Source: Armatimonadota bacterium
Lineage (GTDB): Bacteria; Armatimonadota; Fimbriimonadia; Fimbriimonadales; Fimbriimonadaceae
Reading direction: 5' to 3'
Length of the DNA: 9,875 bases
NCBI GenBank assembly: GCA_023423495.1
Contig: JAFAFM010000152.1
Location: 1-9,875, forward strand
Below the pieces are notes generated by a model. The model made no database searches, had not been told where the DNA came from, and saw only the letters and a list, made by a program, of their open reading frames with translations. Each line of letters opens with the position of its first letter. The first letter of the stretch is position 1. Shown piece after piece: positions 1-7,236 of the stretch. A program made the position numbers and the translations under genes.

Positions 1-2837
1 AACAATTCAAGGGAGTTGGTCAGGGGTGCAAGAGGATTGCGGAGCTCGTGAGCCAACGTCGCAAGAAATGCGTCCTTTCGCACATCAGCCTCCGTCAGCT
101 CTTGATAAAGCTTTGCATTCTCCAAAGCAATCGAGGCACGGTTGCCCAAATCAACCGCGACCGATAGATCGACTTCGTCATATAGGTGGTCAGACTCAGC
201 CGAAATAAATGTCATAACGCCAATCGCGTTGCCCCGTTGCTTAATCGGCACTCCGATATATGATTTCAGACCCAATTCTCTTATAACTTGTAAGAGGTCT
301 TGGTCAATCTTGGCATCCATCAGCATTTCTTCGGTGATCTCTTGCACTAACTCGGGCTGACCGGATTGGATAACTTTCCAAGCTCCTGAAGATTTGTCCT
401 CTGCCGCACCATACCGCTCGTAAAGTTCGTTAGCCAAGGACACCTTATTCGGGTCTACGTGTGCCACCGCTACACGCCTGAGACTCTCGTCCTCCGCTAG
501 CATGTCGATCGCAACCCAATCTGCAAAGTGCGGGACGGCAAGACTAGCTAGCTTCTTCAAGGTCTCGTCGACGTTCACCAGAACAGAAAGAACAATGCTA
601 GCCTCCGCCAGGAATTTCGCTATCTCCTCCGTCCTTTTCCGTTCGGAGACGTCCGCTCCAATACCCACCATCCGTTTGGGATCGCCGTTGGAATCCAGGT
701 GAACTTCTCCGACGCCCTGAATCCAACGCGTCGCCCCGTTAGGCAGCGTTACACGGAACTCGGTCGAAAAATCGGACTTAGTTTTCACAGCGTTCTGAAT
801 GGATTCGACAACCTTCGGCCGGTCATCCTCATTAATGACCTTCATGAAGCTCTCGAATGTGCCGTCGAACTCTCCGGGAGTCATGCCATGAAGTGGTTCC
901 AAGCTTTCAGTCCAGTCTAGGGTGTTGTTCTGAATGTCCCAGTCCCACACGCCCATCTTTCCTGCTTCCAGAGCCAATCGCAATCTCTCTTCGCTCTTTG
1001 ACAAAGCTTCACGGGCGGCTGACTCTTTCGTAATATCCCGGGTGAAACACCTTGTATGGACAAAGTTTCCGTTTTCATCCCACAAAACGTTTGAACTAAT
1101 TAAGACTTGTTTCGCTTCACCGCTTTTTGATACAAGAGTTGCCGGATGTTCAACAAGGTTCTCTCGATTCCTTAAACGCCTTAGAATCTCCGCAATATTC
1201 TCTTTATCTAGGTGGAAGTCCGCGACATTTCTGCCGACATACTCTTCCCGGGTGTATCCCAGAAGCTCCAGTTCAGCTCGGTTTACTCGTAAAATCGTGC
1301 CGTCTGCACCAACCCAATGCAATCCCACGGTAGCATTCTCAAAGAAGTCTTCTAGATGTTTGCGACTTTCCGTTAACTCTCTCTCTGCAGCCTTTTGCTC
1401 CGTAATGTCTCGATTAACGCTAATCGTTCCGACAAAGTTAGAGAAGTCATCGTAGATTGGCTTTGCGAACGAATGGCATGTACCCAGACTGCCATCCTTG
1501 CGGACAAAAACCACTTCGGCATCCCAATACCCTTTTGCGTCGATGCTTTCCTCGGCAGATTTGAGGATGAACTCAGCTTCTTCCGCACGGTGGGCAATAG
1601 AAATCGGCTTACCAATAAGTTCTTCTTTTGTATAGCCCAACATCTTCACGGCAGCTGGATTAAGGTCAGTAATCAGATTCTCGCTGTTCAGCATTACGAT
1701 CGCGTCGTGCTGGTGTTCGAAGATTGCAGCTTGCCGTCTTAAGATTGTTTCATTCGCCTTTCTATCTTCGATGCTGAATGAAACGCCAATCGCGGCCACC
1801 TGAATCCCGTTGTCGCCATAAACAGGTGACGTGCTCACGACCGCGGGAAACTGTGTCCCATCTTTGCGCTGCAAAACATATTCGCCACTCCATGCATTGC
1901 CGCCCCAAATCTCGTTATGGACCTTTATCGCGTTTTCGTGGAGCGTTGAGCTAACCACCAAGTCTCGCGCATTTTTGCCTATGGCCTCCTCTTTGGACCA
2001 TCCGTATAAAGACTCTGCAAACTGATTCCAATAGATCACGTTCGATTCGGAATCTGTAACGATCACTGCTTGGCCAATGCTGTCCAGCATTTTCGCTCTC
2101 AACTCCAGATCGCGCTCGGTATGCCGTTTTGCCGTGCCATCGCGAAAGACCAGCACGATCCCCAAGATGCCTTCAGCAGGGGAATGAATGATTGCCGCGC
2201 TGTCCTCGATCGGCCGCTCGGTCCCATCTTTACAGATGAGGAGGGTGTGGTTGGCCAATCCTACAGTTCGTCCCAGTCTAAGCGCCTTTTCTACCGGATT
2301 CTCAACTGGTTCCCGTGTCAACTCCGACACAATAACGAAGACTTCCTCAAGGGGCTTGCCAACCGCTTCAGAAGCCTCCCACCCGGTCAACTTTTCTGCG
2401 ACAGGGTTTAGGCTCGTAATGCATCCCTGAGGGTCGGTGGTGATAACACCATCACCGATGCTCCGTAAAGTTGTTTGAAGCTCTTCTCGCCGCTCATCCG
2501 CCGATACCCAGGCCTTCCGCAGCGAATGTACAACCGCCAACAACCCCGACGCCATCACGACGAATACCGACAGCGAAAGAACGTCCTCGGAGGATTGAAG
2601 CACAAAGCTCCCTCTCGGCGCCAATAGAAAATATTCAGCCGCCACTGCGGCCAAGATCAAGCTAACAATGCCCGGACCAATCCCGCACAGCCAGGCTGCT
2701 AGAGGGACGGCCAAGAATAGAGTAATGAAGGGTGTACCGCGCCCGAGCACCGGATCTAAAGCCAGTCTGACGAGCACCGCCAATCCGACGATTACCAATG
2801 CTAAAAAGTATTTCAACGCGGCACTTTGTTTTTTCAT
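1..2837 (-). CDS. Membrane-bound multi-PAS/GAF sensor histidine kinase (3' end outside the window)
   Basis: This is an open minus-strand frame with no stop, running off the left edge; 945 complete codons are visible. Residues about 10-106 hold several hydrophobic segments resembling the four-helix DUF4118 (KdpD-like) membrane domain, with one visible piece reading GIGPGIVSLILAAVAAEYF. Five PAS domains follow at about 118-240, 247-365, 367-490, 492-605 and 612-735. Typical PAS pieces are RSIGDGVITTD, MLGYTKEELIGKP and LLGYTREEYVGRN, and several domains end in PAC-like DIT or DVS motifs. A GAF domain spans about 740-905. The HisKA H-box ATLAHELRNPLAPL carries the phospho-acceptor His930; the catalytic ATPase domain, and any receiver domain, lie outside. 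In this family, signal binding to PAS/GAF drives autophosphorylation and transfer to a response regulator. The signal is unknown: no haem or flavin ligand set is obvious. The ATG at 2837 is preceded in frame by a GTG at 2840, and neither has a clear ribosome binding site. G+C in sampled lines averages about 49%, lower than the neighbouring genes. Confidence 0.93.
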   Translation of the reverse strand, partial: MKKQSAALKYFLALVIVGLAVLVRLALDPVLGRGTPFITLFLAVPLAAWLCGIGPGIVSLILAAVAAEYFLLAPRGSFVLQSSEDVLSLSVFVVMASGLLAVVHSLRKAWVSADERREELQTTLRSIGDGVITTDPQGCITSLNPVAEKLTGWEASEAVGKPLEEVFVIVSELTREPVENPVEKALRLGRTVGLANHTLLICKDGTERPIEDSAAIIHSPAEGILGIVLVFRDGTAKRHTERDLELRAKMLDSIGQAVIVTDSESNVIYWNQFAESLYGWSKEEAIGKNARDLVVSSTLHENAIKVHNEIWGGNAWSGEYVLQRKDGTQFPAVVSTSPVYGDNGIQVAAIGVSFSIEDRKANETILRRQAAIFEHQHDAIVMLNSENLITDLNPAAVKMLGYTKEELIGKPISIAHRAEEAEFILKSAEESIDAKGYWDAEVVFVRKDGSLGTCHSFAKPIYDDFSNFVGTISVNRDITEQKAAERELTESRKHLEDFFENATVGLHWVGADGTILRVNRAELELLGYTREEYVGRNVADFHLDKENIAEILRRLRNRENLVEHPATLVSKSGEAKQVLISSNVLWDENGNFVHTRCFTRDITKESAAREALSKSEERLRLALEAGKMGVWDWDIQNNTLDWTESLEPLHGMTPGEFDGTFESFMKVINEDDRPKVVESIQNAVKTKSDFSTEFRVTLPNGATRWIQGVGEVHLDSNGDPKRMVGIGADVSERKRTEEIAKFLAEASIVLSVLVNVDETLKKLASLAVPHFADWVAIDMLAEDESLRRVAVAHVDPNKVSLANELYERYGAAEDKSSGAWKVIQSGQPELVQEITEEMLMDAKIDQDLLQVIRELGLKSYIGVPIKQRGNAIGVMTFISAESDHLYDEVDLSVAVDLGNRASIALENAKLYQELTEADVRKDAFLATLAHELRNPLAPLTNSLEL

Positions 2838-2870
2838 CACATGCGCCGGCCGAAACTGGCTGACCTCTGC

Positions 2871-2876
2871 ATTTTA
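2871..2876 (-). promoter_or_regulatory. Possible -10 box for the sensor kinase
   Basis: On the minus strand the bases read TAAAAT, close to the TATAAT consensus, about 33 bases before the kinase ATG. No good -35 element is seen 16-18 bases upstream, so this is a weak candidate. It would place the transcript start inside a very short leader, downstream of the terminator-like hairpin at 2920-2941. Confidence 0.2.
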
Positions 2877-2882
2877 ACCACC

Positions 2883-3056
2883 CTAGGGCCAAATGCATGC
2901 GGTCTGCGCCGCTCCTTGTAAAAAAGCGCTCATCGAAGCGCATTGAGCCACTTCGTCCTCGCCCCCAAGGTCTTTAGGCGCAAACATGGCCATTATCTTG
3001 TCGAGAGCGCATGCATTGCGAATCGTTCCGGCGCTAACTTTGAATCGTTCGCTCAC
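2883..3056 (-). pseudogene. Possible remnant of a helix-turn-helix coding region
   Basis: A minus-strand frame is open from a TAG near 3210 down to the TAG at 2885-2883. It has no ATG at its upstream end; a GTG at 3056 is one possible start, giving 57 codons. The piece VSERFKVSAGTIRNA resembles the helix-turn-helix of ParB-like or other DNA-binding proteins, being amphipathic with a V-S-x-G-T-I turn. The rest has no family signature, and its last third crosses the terminator-like hairpin, which argues against an intact gene. It could be a decayed fragment of an acquired element or a chance open frame. No function is claimed. Confidence 0.18.
2920..2955 (-). terminator. Terminator-like hairpin with overlapping alternative stem (attenuator candidate)
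   Basis: Reading the minus strand, GCGCT (2941-2937), loop TCGATG and AGCGC (2930-2926) form a 5-bp G+C-rich stem followed directly by TTTTTT (2925-2920), the layout of an intrinsic terminator. A competing stem just upstream pairs CGAAGTG (2955-2949) with CGCTTCG (2940-2934), 7 bp including one T:G wobble, across an 8-base loop. It uses the bases of the terminator's 5' arm, so the two cannot form together. That is the geometry of transcription attenuation. The hairpin ends about 83 bases before the kinase start, and no established gene ends just ahead of it. It may therefore act in a kinase leader or end a small RNA. The stems are short and chance is not excluded. Confidence 0.4.
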
Positions 3057-3155
3057 TATCTTGGTCTCCCTTCCTGATCCATAAGCTGTAGGTGGCGATT
3101 TCCTGATCGTGATGACAGTGCTCTGTCTGGCGGTGAACTCCTTTTCGAGAAATAT

Positions 3156-3184
3156 TTGACACGTGCAGAAAGTACTGGTAACGC
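3156..3184 (+). promoter_or_regulatory. Candidate promoter upstream of the epimerase gene
   Basis: A perfect TTGACA (3156-3161) is followed after 17 bases by TAACGC (3179-3184). TG lies one base before the latter, as in an extended -10 element. Transcription would start near 3191 and give a leader of about 160 bases before the epimerase ATG at 3351. The -10 match is only partial. Confidence 0.3.
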
Positions 3185-3338
3185 CATAACTACGGGTGCG
3201 GCACGGAACGCTCTAATGAGTAGATGCTCTGGGCGACTCTAGCTCACGTTGAATCGCTTAACACTGACCAAAGAGACAAGACACGCAGCAACCGGAGGCT
3301 CTCGTCAACAATCTCCGACGCCTCACTTCCCACCCGAG

Positions 3339-3344
3339 TAACCT
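3339..3344 (+). promoter_or_regulatory. -10 like box immediately before the epimerase start
   Basis: TAACCT ends six bases before the ATG at 3351, the spacing expected if transcription began at the A of the start codon (a leaderless mRNA). The same hexamer forms the -10 of the trxB promoter candidate. No Shine-Dalgarno sequence precedes the ATG, which fits a leaderless start. No -35 element is visible at the right distance. Confidence 0.25.
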
Positions 3345-3350
3345 AGCGGC

Positions 3351-4334
3351 ATGAAGATCCTGATTCTCGGCGGGACCAAGTTCGTTGGGCGGCACATCGT
3401 GGAAAAGGCCCTGGAGCGGGGGCACGAAGTCACCCTGTTCCATCGCGGGCAGACCGGTGCCGACCTTTTCCCCTCCGTCCAACACGTCTTCGGAGATCGG
3501 GATGGTGGTTTGGATGCGCTTGGGACGGATGTCGCCTGGGATTGGGTGATCGATACCTCGGGCTATGTGCCCAGGATCGTGCGGCAGGCTTGCGAAGCGG
3601 TGAAGGGAAGAACGAGTCAATACCTTTTCATCAGCACCATCAGCGTATATGCCGACTTCGAGCAAACGGGCATCGACGAGAATTCGGAGCTCGCAACTGT
3701 AAATGATCCTGCTACGGAGACCGTTGATGCCGAAACCTACGGTGGGCTGAAGGTGCTCTGCGAGCACGAGGTTCTGACCGCGTTTCCGGAGGCTTTGATC
3801 GTGCGGCCCGGCATGATTGTCGGACCTTACGACCACACCGACCGCTACACCTATTGGTTCTTAAGGGCGACCAAAGGCGGACAGATGCTTTCGCTCTGTG
3901 AGCGTGATGAACCGGCCCAGTTTATCGATGGCCGAGATCTGGCCAATTTCTGTCTTCACCTTTTGGAGATGCAGTCGACCGGGATCTTCAATGCCACGGG
4001 CCCGCAATTCCCGATGACTTGGGGCGACATATTTGACGAGGGGGCGCTTTCCGCCAACTCCAGCTACGAGATCGTCCGCCCGCCGTTGAATTGGCTGAAG
4101 GAGCATGGAGTGGAGTCCCTGCCCGCTCAGGTTCCGATGGAAGACGGGAAGCCAGGCATCTACCGGATCGATGTGGAAAAGGCGGTGAACGCTGGACTTC
4201 GCTTTACCCCTTTGGGCGAGACCGTTCGCGACACGATTGCCTGGCGCAAGTCGGATGAGACGCCGCTCAAAGTCGGCCCCTCGGCCCAGCAGGAAGCGGA
4301 GTTGATTGGTGAGTTCGTCGGAGCAGCGTCGTAA
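3351..4334 (+). CDS. NAD-dependent epimerase/dehydratase family protein (atypical SDR)
   Basis: This 327-residue protein is full length for an extended or atypical short-chain dehydrogenase/reductase. The N-terminus carries the Rossmann nucleotide-binding motif GGTKFVG at residues 8-14, in the form typical of the atypical, CSP41-like bacterial branch. Further marks are FISTISVY at 93-100 (substrate/catalytic serine region), the catalytic pair Y130-x3-K134 (YGGLK), RPGMIVGPYD at 152-161 and QFIDGRDLA at 190-198. It probably binds NAD(P) and acts on a sugar nucleotide or similar cytoplasmic substrate. The exact substrate cannot be read from sequence, and some relatives have lost catalysis and bind RNA, although the YxxxK here is intact. 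It begins a plus-strand pair with a small membrane protein 23 bases downstream. No clear ribosome binding site precedes the ATG. Confidence 0.9.
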   Translation: MKILILGGTKFVGRHIVEKALERGHEVTLFHRGQTGADLFPSVQHVFGDRDGGLDALGTDVAWDWVIDTSGYVPRIVRQACEAVKGRTSQYLFISTISVYADFEQTGIDENSELATVNDPATETVDAETYGGLKVLCEHEVLTAFPEALIVRPGMIVGPYDHTDRYTYWFLRATKGGQMLSLCERDEPAQFIDGRDLANFCLHLLEMQSTGIFNATGPQFPMTWGDIFDEGALSANSSYEIVRPPLNWLKEHGVESLPAQVPMEDGKPGIYRIDVEKAVNAGLRFTPLGETVRDTIAWRKSDETPLKVGPSAQQEAELIGEFVGAAS

Positions 4335-4357
4335 TTGACTAAACTCGGGGTGGAAGG

Positions 4358-4495
4358 ATGACAACAAACGATATTGCGGTCGTCATGTTCTGGATCGTCC
4401 CGATCATCTTGGCAATTGTGATCGTCGGCTTCATCGTGTTTGTCAAATGGAGCCGCAAGGACCGTCAGGTGGATGACTGGCGGGACATCAAGTAG
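4358..4495 (+). CDS. Small single-pass membrane protein (45 residues)
   Basis: This short frame starts at ATG 4358 and ends at TAG 4493-4495. A purine-rich GGTGGAAGG stretch lies just upstream, the best ribosome binding site in the window. The product has a short N-terminus, a hydrophobic segment at about residues 7-29 (VVMFWIVPIILAIVIVGFIV), then a charged tail with KWSRKDRQ and ending DDWRDIK. The basic residues directly after the helix predict an N-out, C-in topology by the positive-inside rule. It lies 23 bases after the epimerase stop and is probably co-transcribed with it. I do not recognise the family. Its stop is one base from the stop of the convergent NDH-2 gene. It is short, but the start signal, clean membrane helix and placement support a real gene. 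Confidence 0.72.
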   Translation: MTTNDIAVVMFWIVPIILAIVIVGFIVFVKWSRKDRQVDDWRDIK

Positions 4496-4496
4496 G

Positions 4497-5774
4497 CTAC
4501 TTGTTGCGAACTCCGAGCTGAACGGGCTCTTGCTTGAAGAAGAGGCTGAGCGTCCAGTCGATGACAATACGGACGCGTCGAGACCAACTCGGCATCTTCA
4601 TGAGATAAACGGTTCGGAAGAGCCACCAGGCGATAAATCCTGATACTTTGATGCCAAACACGCGGGCGACGGCGGTGCGGCAACCGATTGCGGCCAATGA
4701 TCCAACCGGGTTGAAGACAAATGGCTTGGTGTCTTCGGCGCGCATAACGCGCAGAGCGTTCGCGGCTGCCACGGGACCCATGCGGGAAGCATTCTGAGCG
4801 GTCGCGGCATAGGGTTTCCCATCAGGGTCAGGCACTAGGGCCGAATCTCCGACCGCCCAAACATAATTCAACCCCTTCACTTGGGTGCTTGGCTCACACA
4901 AGACGTATCCCCTTTCGTCACGAGGCAAGCCGTCGATCGCTTGAAGCAATGGAGAAGGCGTAATGCCTGCACACCAGACAGTCGAATAAGTGCGAATGCG
5001 TTCGCCGTTGGTGAGCACGGCATAGTCCGGCCCGACTTCGGTCAGTGAGGTTTTGGTGAGGATACGCAGCCCTCGGCTCTCCAGGTTCTTCCTTGCAAAC
5101 AGGGCCAGATCGGCGTCGATGGCGGGGAGAATTCGGTTGGCGTACTCCACCACAATCATCTCCACGTCCTCCTCTGACAAGTTCGGATAGTTTCGGGACT
5201 GCTCGGAGAGGAACTCGTGGTACTCACCGGCCAATTCAATGCCGGTGAAGTTGGATCCGACAATCACAAACCTTAGGAGGGCAGCGCGCTCGGCGGGGTC
5301 ATCAATGGAGTTCGCAAGTTCCAGGAGTTGAATGCCCCGATCTCGGAATTCGATGGAGTCCTGAAGGGATTTGAGTTCGAAGGAGTTGTCCTTCAATCCA
5401 GGGATCTGCGGCATTTTGGTGATGCTTCCAGGCGCGAGGATCAAGTGGTCGAAGTTCGCGCTGTCCGGTTCTTCCATTCCGACGGGCTTGAACCAGACTT
5501 GATTCTGCTCGAGGTCGATGTCCGTCACATTGGCCATGATGAATTCGACCCTTTTGCCTAAGAACTTTCGGATGGGAACGGTGACGTGCCGAGGTTCCAA
5601 TTGGCCCACTCCGGCTTCGATCAGAAGTGGATAGAAGAGGAGGAAGTTTTGACGGTCGATGAGGGTTACTTGAACATCTTTAGGAGCGTGGCGCGCTAGG
5701 TACTGTCCGGCATAAGCACCCCCGAAGCCGCCTCCGATGATGACAATGCGTTTGATTTCGCCGGCGCGGTCCAT
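4497..5774 (-). CDS. ndh: Type II NADH:quinone oxidoreductase (NDH-2)
   Basis: This 425-residue flavoprotein matches the usual NDH-2 length. The family moves electrons from NADH through FAD to membrane quinone without pumping protons. The FAD-binding motif is GGGFGG at residues 14-19. The second dinucleotide (NADH) motif reads GSNFTG at 173-178, with Asn where the central Gly of GxGxxG normally sits; IELAGEY follows as expected. The FAD-contacting AVGD is at 307-310. The quinone-site motif, usually AQxAxQ, reads AQNASR at 326-331, so its last Gln is Arg. The C-terminus (about 378-413, containing AWWLFRTVYLMKMP and RIVIDWTLSLFF) matches the amphipathic membrane-anchor region of NDH-2. It is the last gene of a four-gene minus-strand unit, 42 bases after the GNAT gene. 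No ribosome binding site is clear. A related pyridine nucleotide-disulphide oxidoreductase is a less likely alternative, given the C-terminal anchor. Confidence 0.93.
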   Translation of the reverse strand: MDRAGEIKRIVIIGGGFGGAYAGQYLARHAPKDVQVTLIDRQNFLLFYPLLIEAGVGQLEPRHVTVPIRKFLGKRVEFIMANVTDIDLEQNQVWFKPVGMEEPDSANFDHLILAPGSITKMPQIPGLKDNSFELKSLQDSIEFRDRGIQLLELANSIDDPAERAALLRFVIVGSNFTGIELAGEYHEFLSEQSRNYPNLSEEDVEMIVVEYANRILPAIDADLALFARKNLESRGLRILTKTSLTEVGPDYAVLTNGERIRTYSTVWCAGITPSPLLQAIDGLPRDERGYVLCEPSTQVKGLNYVWAVGDSALVPDPDGKPYAATAQNASRMGPVAAANALRVMRAEDTKPFVFNPVGSLAAIGCRTAVARVFGIKVSGFIAWWLFRTVYLMKMPSWSRRVRIVIDWTLSLFFKQEPVQLGVRNK

Positions 5775-5795
5775 GCTTGACTACAAGTATGGAGT

Positions 5796-5810
5796 CGCCA
5801 TCTTGTGGCG
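5796..5810 (-). repeat. Short inverted repeat between the GNAT and ndh genes
   Basis: CGCCA-TCTTG-TGGCG forms a perfect 5-bp stem with a 5-base loop inside the 42-base gap ahead of the NDH-2 start. No T-run follows on either strand, so it is not a convincing terminator. It could be an mRNA processing or stability stem between operon genes, or chance. Confidence 0.3.
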
Positions 5811-5816
5811 GCTGGG

Positions 5817-6761
5817 TCAATCGCCCAATTTGAGGGAGGAGGATTTGTATCGACGGGTGATTTGGAAGCCATGCATGGCATAGAAATCTTCCAAGGTGGT
5901 CCAGTCAATAATGCACCTTTGCCCGCCAAGGGATTTTAGGTGTAAAAGGGCTTTATCCAAAAGGGACTTTCCGACACCCGTGCCACGATGCTCCGTCGCT
6001 ATGCCGATTGGTCCGAGCGACGTCCAGCGGTCGCCGAGCGATTGCCTCCACACGGCGCCTCCGATCGGAAGTTTGTGAGTCCAGTTTTGGATCAGAGCAA
6101 AACCAATGATGCTATTTGGGGTGAATGCGGCAAAGATGCATCCCGGGTCTCCCTCCTCCTGAATCTTGTTCATGGCGTCGTGATGCCATCGACCGGGAAA
6201 CTGCGTTTCCAGAAAGATTCTTAGCGCAACGACATCATCATCGGAGGCTAGAGGTCGGTATGTGATTCCGGGTATCTCGGGGGCGGTGCCTTGGTAGTCC
6301 TGTAGATTCCGCTCCATGTCGAAGATCTCGCCTTTATCCTCGAATCCCTCAACCATGAGGAAGCCGCACATGGCGCCGAAATCAATCGGGCAACCGGGCC
6401 AAAAGTGTCTGGAATCTGCGCCGAAGACGATTCGGTTGACACCGCGATTTCGCAGGACGCGTTTGGCGTCGGCGACAAGGTCCACGGCAACTCGTGGATC
6501 GGAATAGGCGATGGCGCTCAGGTGCGCTTGATCGATGCTCGGCCCTTTGAAAAGGCTTGCGGCGGACCGCTTGAAAACCACAAAGCCGAGGCACTCGCTG
6601 TTGGCGTCGACTTCGATTTGGGAGATGCCCCAGTCGAAAACGGGCGAGTGAACCGTGTTTAACTCCAGAAGTTCAGCATCGATATGATACTGCTCGGGAT
6701 AAAAGCTGTTCCAATGCGCGGCGAGCGCCCCAAAATCAGCGTTTCTAAAATTCTGTCGCAT
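5817..6761 (-). CDS. Tandem GNAT-family N-acetyltransferase
   Basis: This 314-residue protein is about twice the length of one GNAT domain and reads as two repeats. The C-terminal half (about 165-314) has the acetyl-CoA pyrophosphate-binding motif at 259-264 (RGTGVG) inside EHRGTGVGKSLLDKAL. It is preceded by beta strands carrying GFALIQ and LGPIGI, and followed by DWTTLEDFYAMHGF, the usual end of the fold. The N-terminal half (about 1-155) has the strand pattern ECLGFVVFKR and a helix with VDLVADAKRVLRNRG, but no clear R/QxxGxG/A loop, so it is probably a degenerate, non-binding copy. The enzyme likely transfers acetyl from acetyl-CoA to an amine; the substrate cannot be predicted. The start lies three bases after the stop of the upstream gene, implying translational coupling. 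It is the third gene of the minus-strand unit. Confidence 0.85.
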   Translation of the reverse strand: MRQNFRNADFGALAAHWNSFYPEQYHIDAELLELNTVHSPVFDWGISQIEVDANSECLGFVVFKRSAASLFKGPSIDQAHLSAIAYSDPRVAVDLVADAKRVLRNRGVNRIVFGADSRHFWPGCPIDFGAMCGFLMVEGFEDKGEIFDMERNLQDYQGTAPEIPGITYRPLASDDDVVALRIFLETQFPGRWHHDAMNKIQEEGDPGCIFAAFTPNSIIGFALIQNWTHKLPIGGAVWRQSLGDRWTSLGPIGIATEHRGTGVGKSLLDKALLHLKSLGGQRCIIDWTTLEDFYAMHGFQITRRYKSSSLKLGD

Positions 6762-6764
6762 GCC

Positions 6765-7235
6765 TTACGCGGCTGCGGCAAGTTGGCGAAGGTGGTCTCC
6801 GTAGAAGTTCAGAGCCTCGCGCGTGCGCATAATCCGCGAGATCATGTTACCGTCATCCGACTGCAAAAACTTGGCAAGATTTTCGGGTTGGAAGAGCGCT
6901 TCAAACGGGTCGCCTGCATCCTCGATTTCGTAACGCAGATATGCCAGCGCGTATCGTCGGATGTTGGGATAGTTGGCGAGCATCCACTCACGCTGCAGTC
7001 CGTATGATTTTTCCAGAAAGGGTGTCGGACCGTATTGGGCGGCGTCGCAAATCGTTTCGACCAGCGTTTCGTATTCCGTGTAGAAGTGAATCAGCTCTTG
7101 CTGGCGCTCGGATACGGACGGTCCTTCGGCTTTGGCCCGGGCAGCTACCGCGGCTTCCTTGCGGTCCGTAATGGCAATCTTCACTCGGTTAAGAACAGCC
7201 GGCGTCGACCCAATGATTCCCTTCGTAATTTCCAT
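6765..7235 (-). CDS. Hypothetical helical protein (156 residues)
   Basis: I do not recognise this family. The protein is predicted soluble, with no signal peptide or membrane helix. It appears largely helical: charged heptad-like stretches such as RVKIAITDRKEAAVAARAKAE near the N-terminus are followed by an aromatic-rich middle with ELIHFYTEYETLVETI and NIRRYALAYLRYEI. The ATG at 7235 is preferred because it lies one base after the DUF1844 stop (TGA-A-ATG), fitting coupled translation. A TTG at 7259 would add eight residues and overlap the upstream gene. The stop is three bases before the GNAT start, so the gene is firmly embedded in the unit. Its job may relate to its neighbours, but nothing in the sequence defines it. 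Confidence 0.8.
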   Translation of the reverse strand: MEITKGIIGSTPAVLNRVKIAITDRKEAAVAARAKAEGPSVSERQQELIHFYTEYETLVETICDAAQYGPTPFLEKSYGLQREWMLANYPNIRRYALAYLRYEIEDAGDPFEALFQPENLAKFLQSDDGNMISRIMRTREALNFYGDHLRQLAAAA

Positions 7236-7236
7236 T

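Larger units (their letters stand above)
2838..3350. other. Gene-poor divergent intergenic region
   Basis: About 510 bases separate the divergent kinase and epimerase genes, and no convincing full-length gene is present. The region holds a minus-strand terminator-like hairpin, a weak minus-strand coding remnant, a plus-strand promoter candidate and a -10 like box next to the epimerase start. The rest, roughly 3200-3330, shows no structure I could support. This is the longest non-coding stretch in a window that is otherwise densely coding. Confidence 0.7.

Noticed and set aside
934..1455. 173-residue plus-strand open frame inside the kinase
   Set aside because: It is Ser/Arg/Phe-rich with no domain, and lies opposite intact PAS domains of the kinase.
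3258..3836. 192-residue minus-strand open frame over the epimerase start
   Set aside because: It is antisense to the nucleotide-binding domain of the epimerase and its composition is typical of a shadow frame.
5796..5810. Hairpin between the GNAT and ndh genes as a terminator
   Set aside because: The stem is only 5 bp and has no T-run on either strand, so it is listed only as an inverted repeat.
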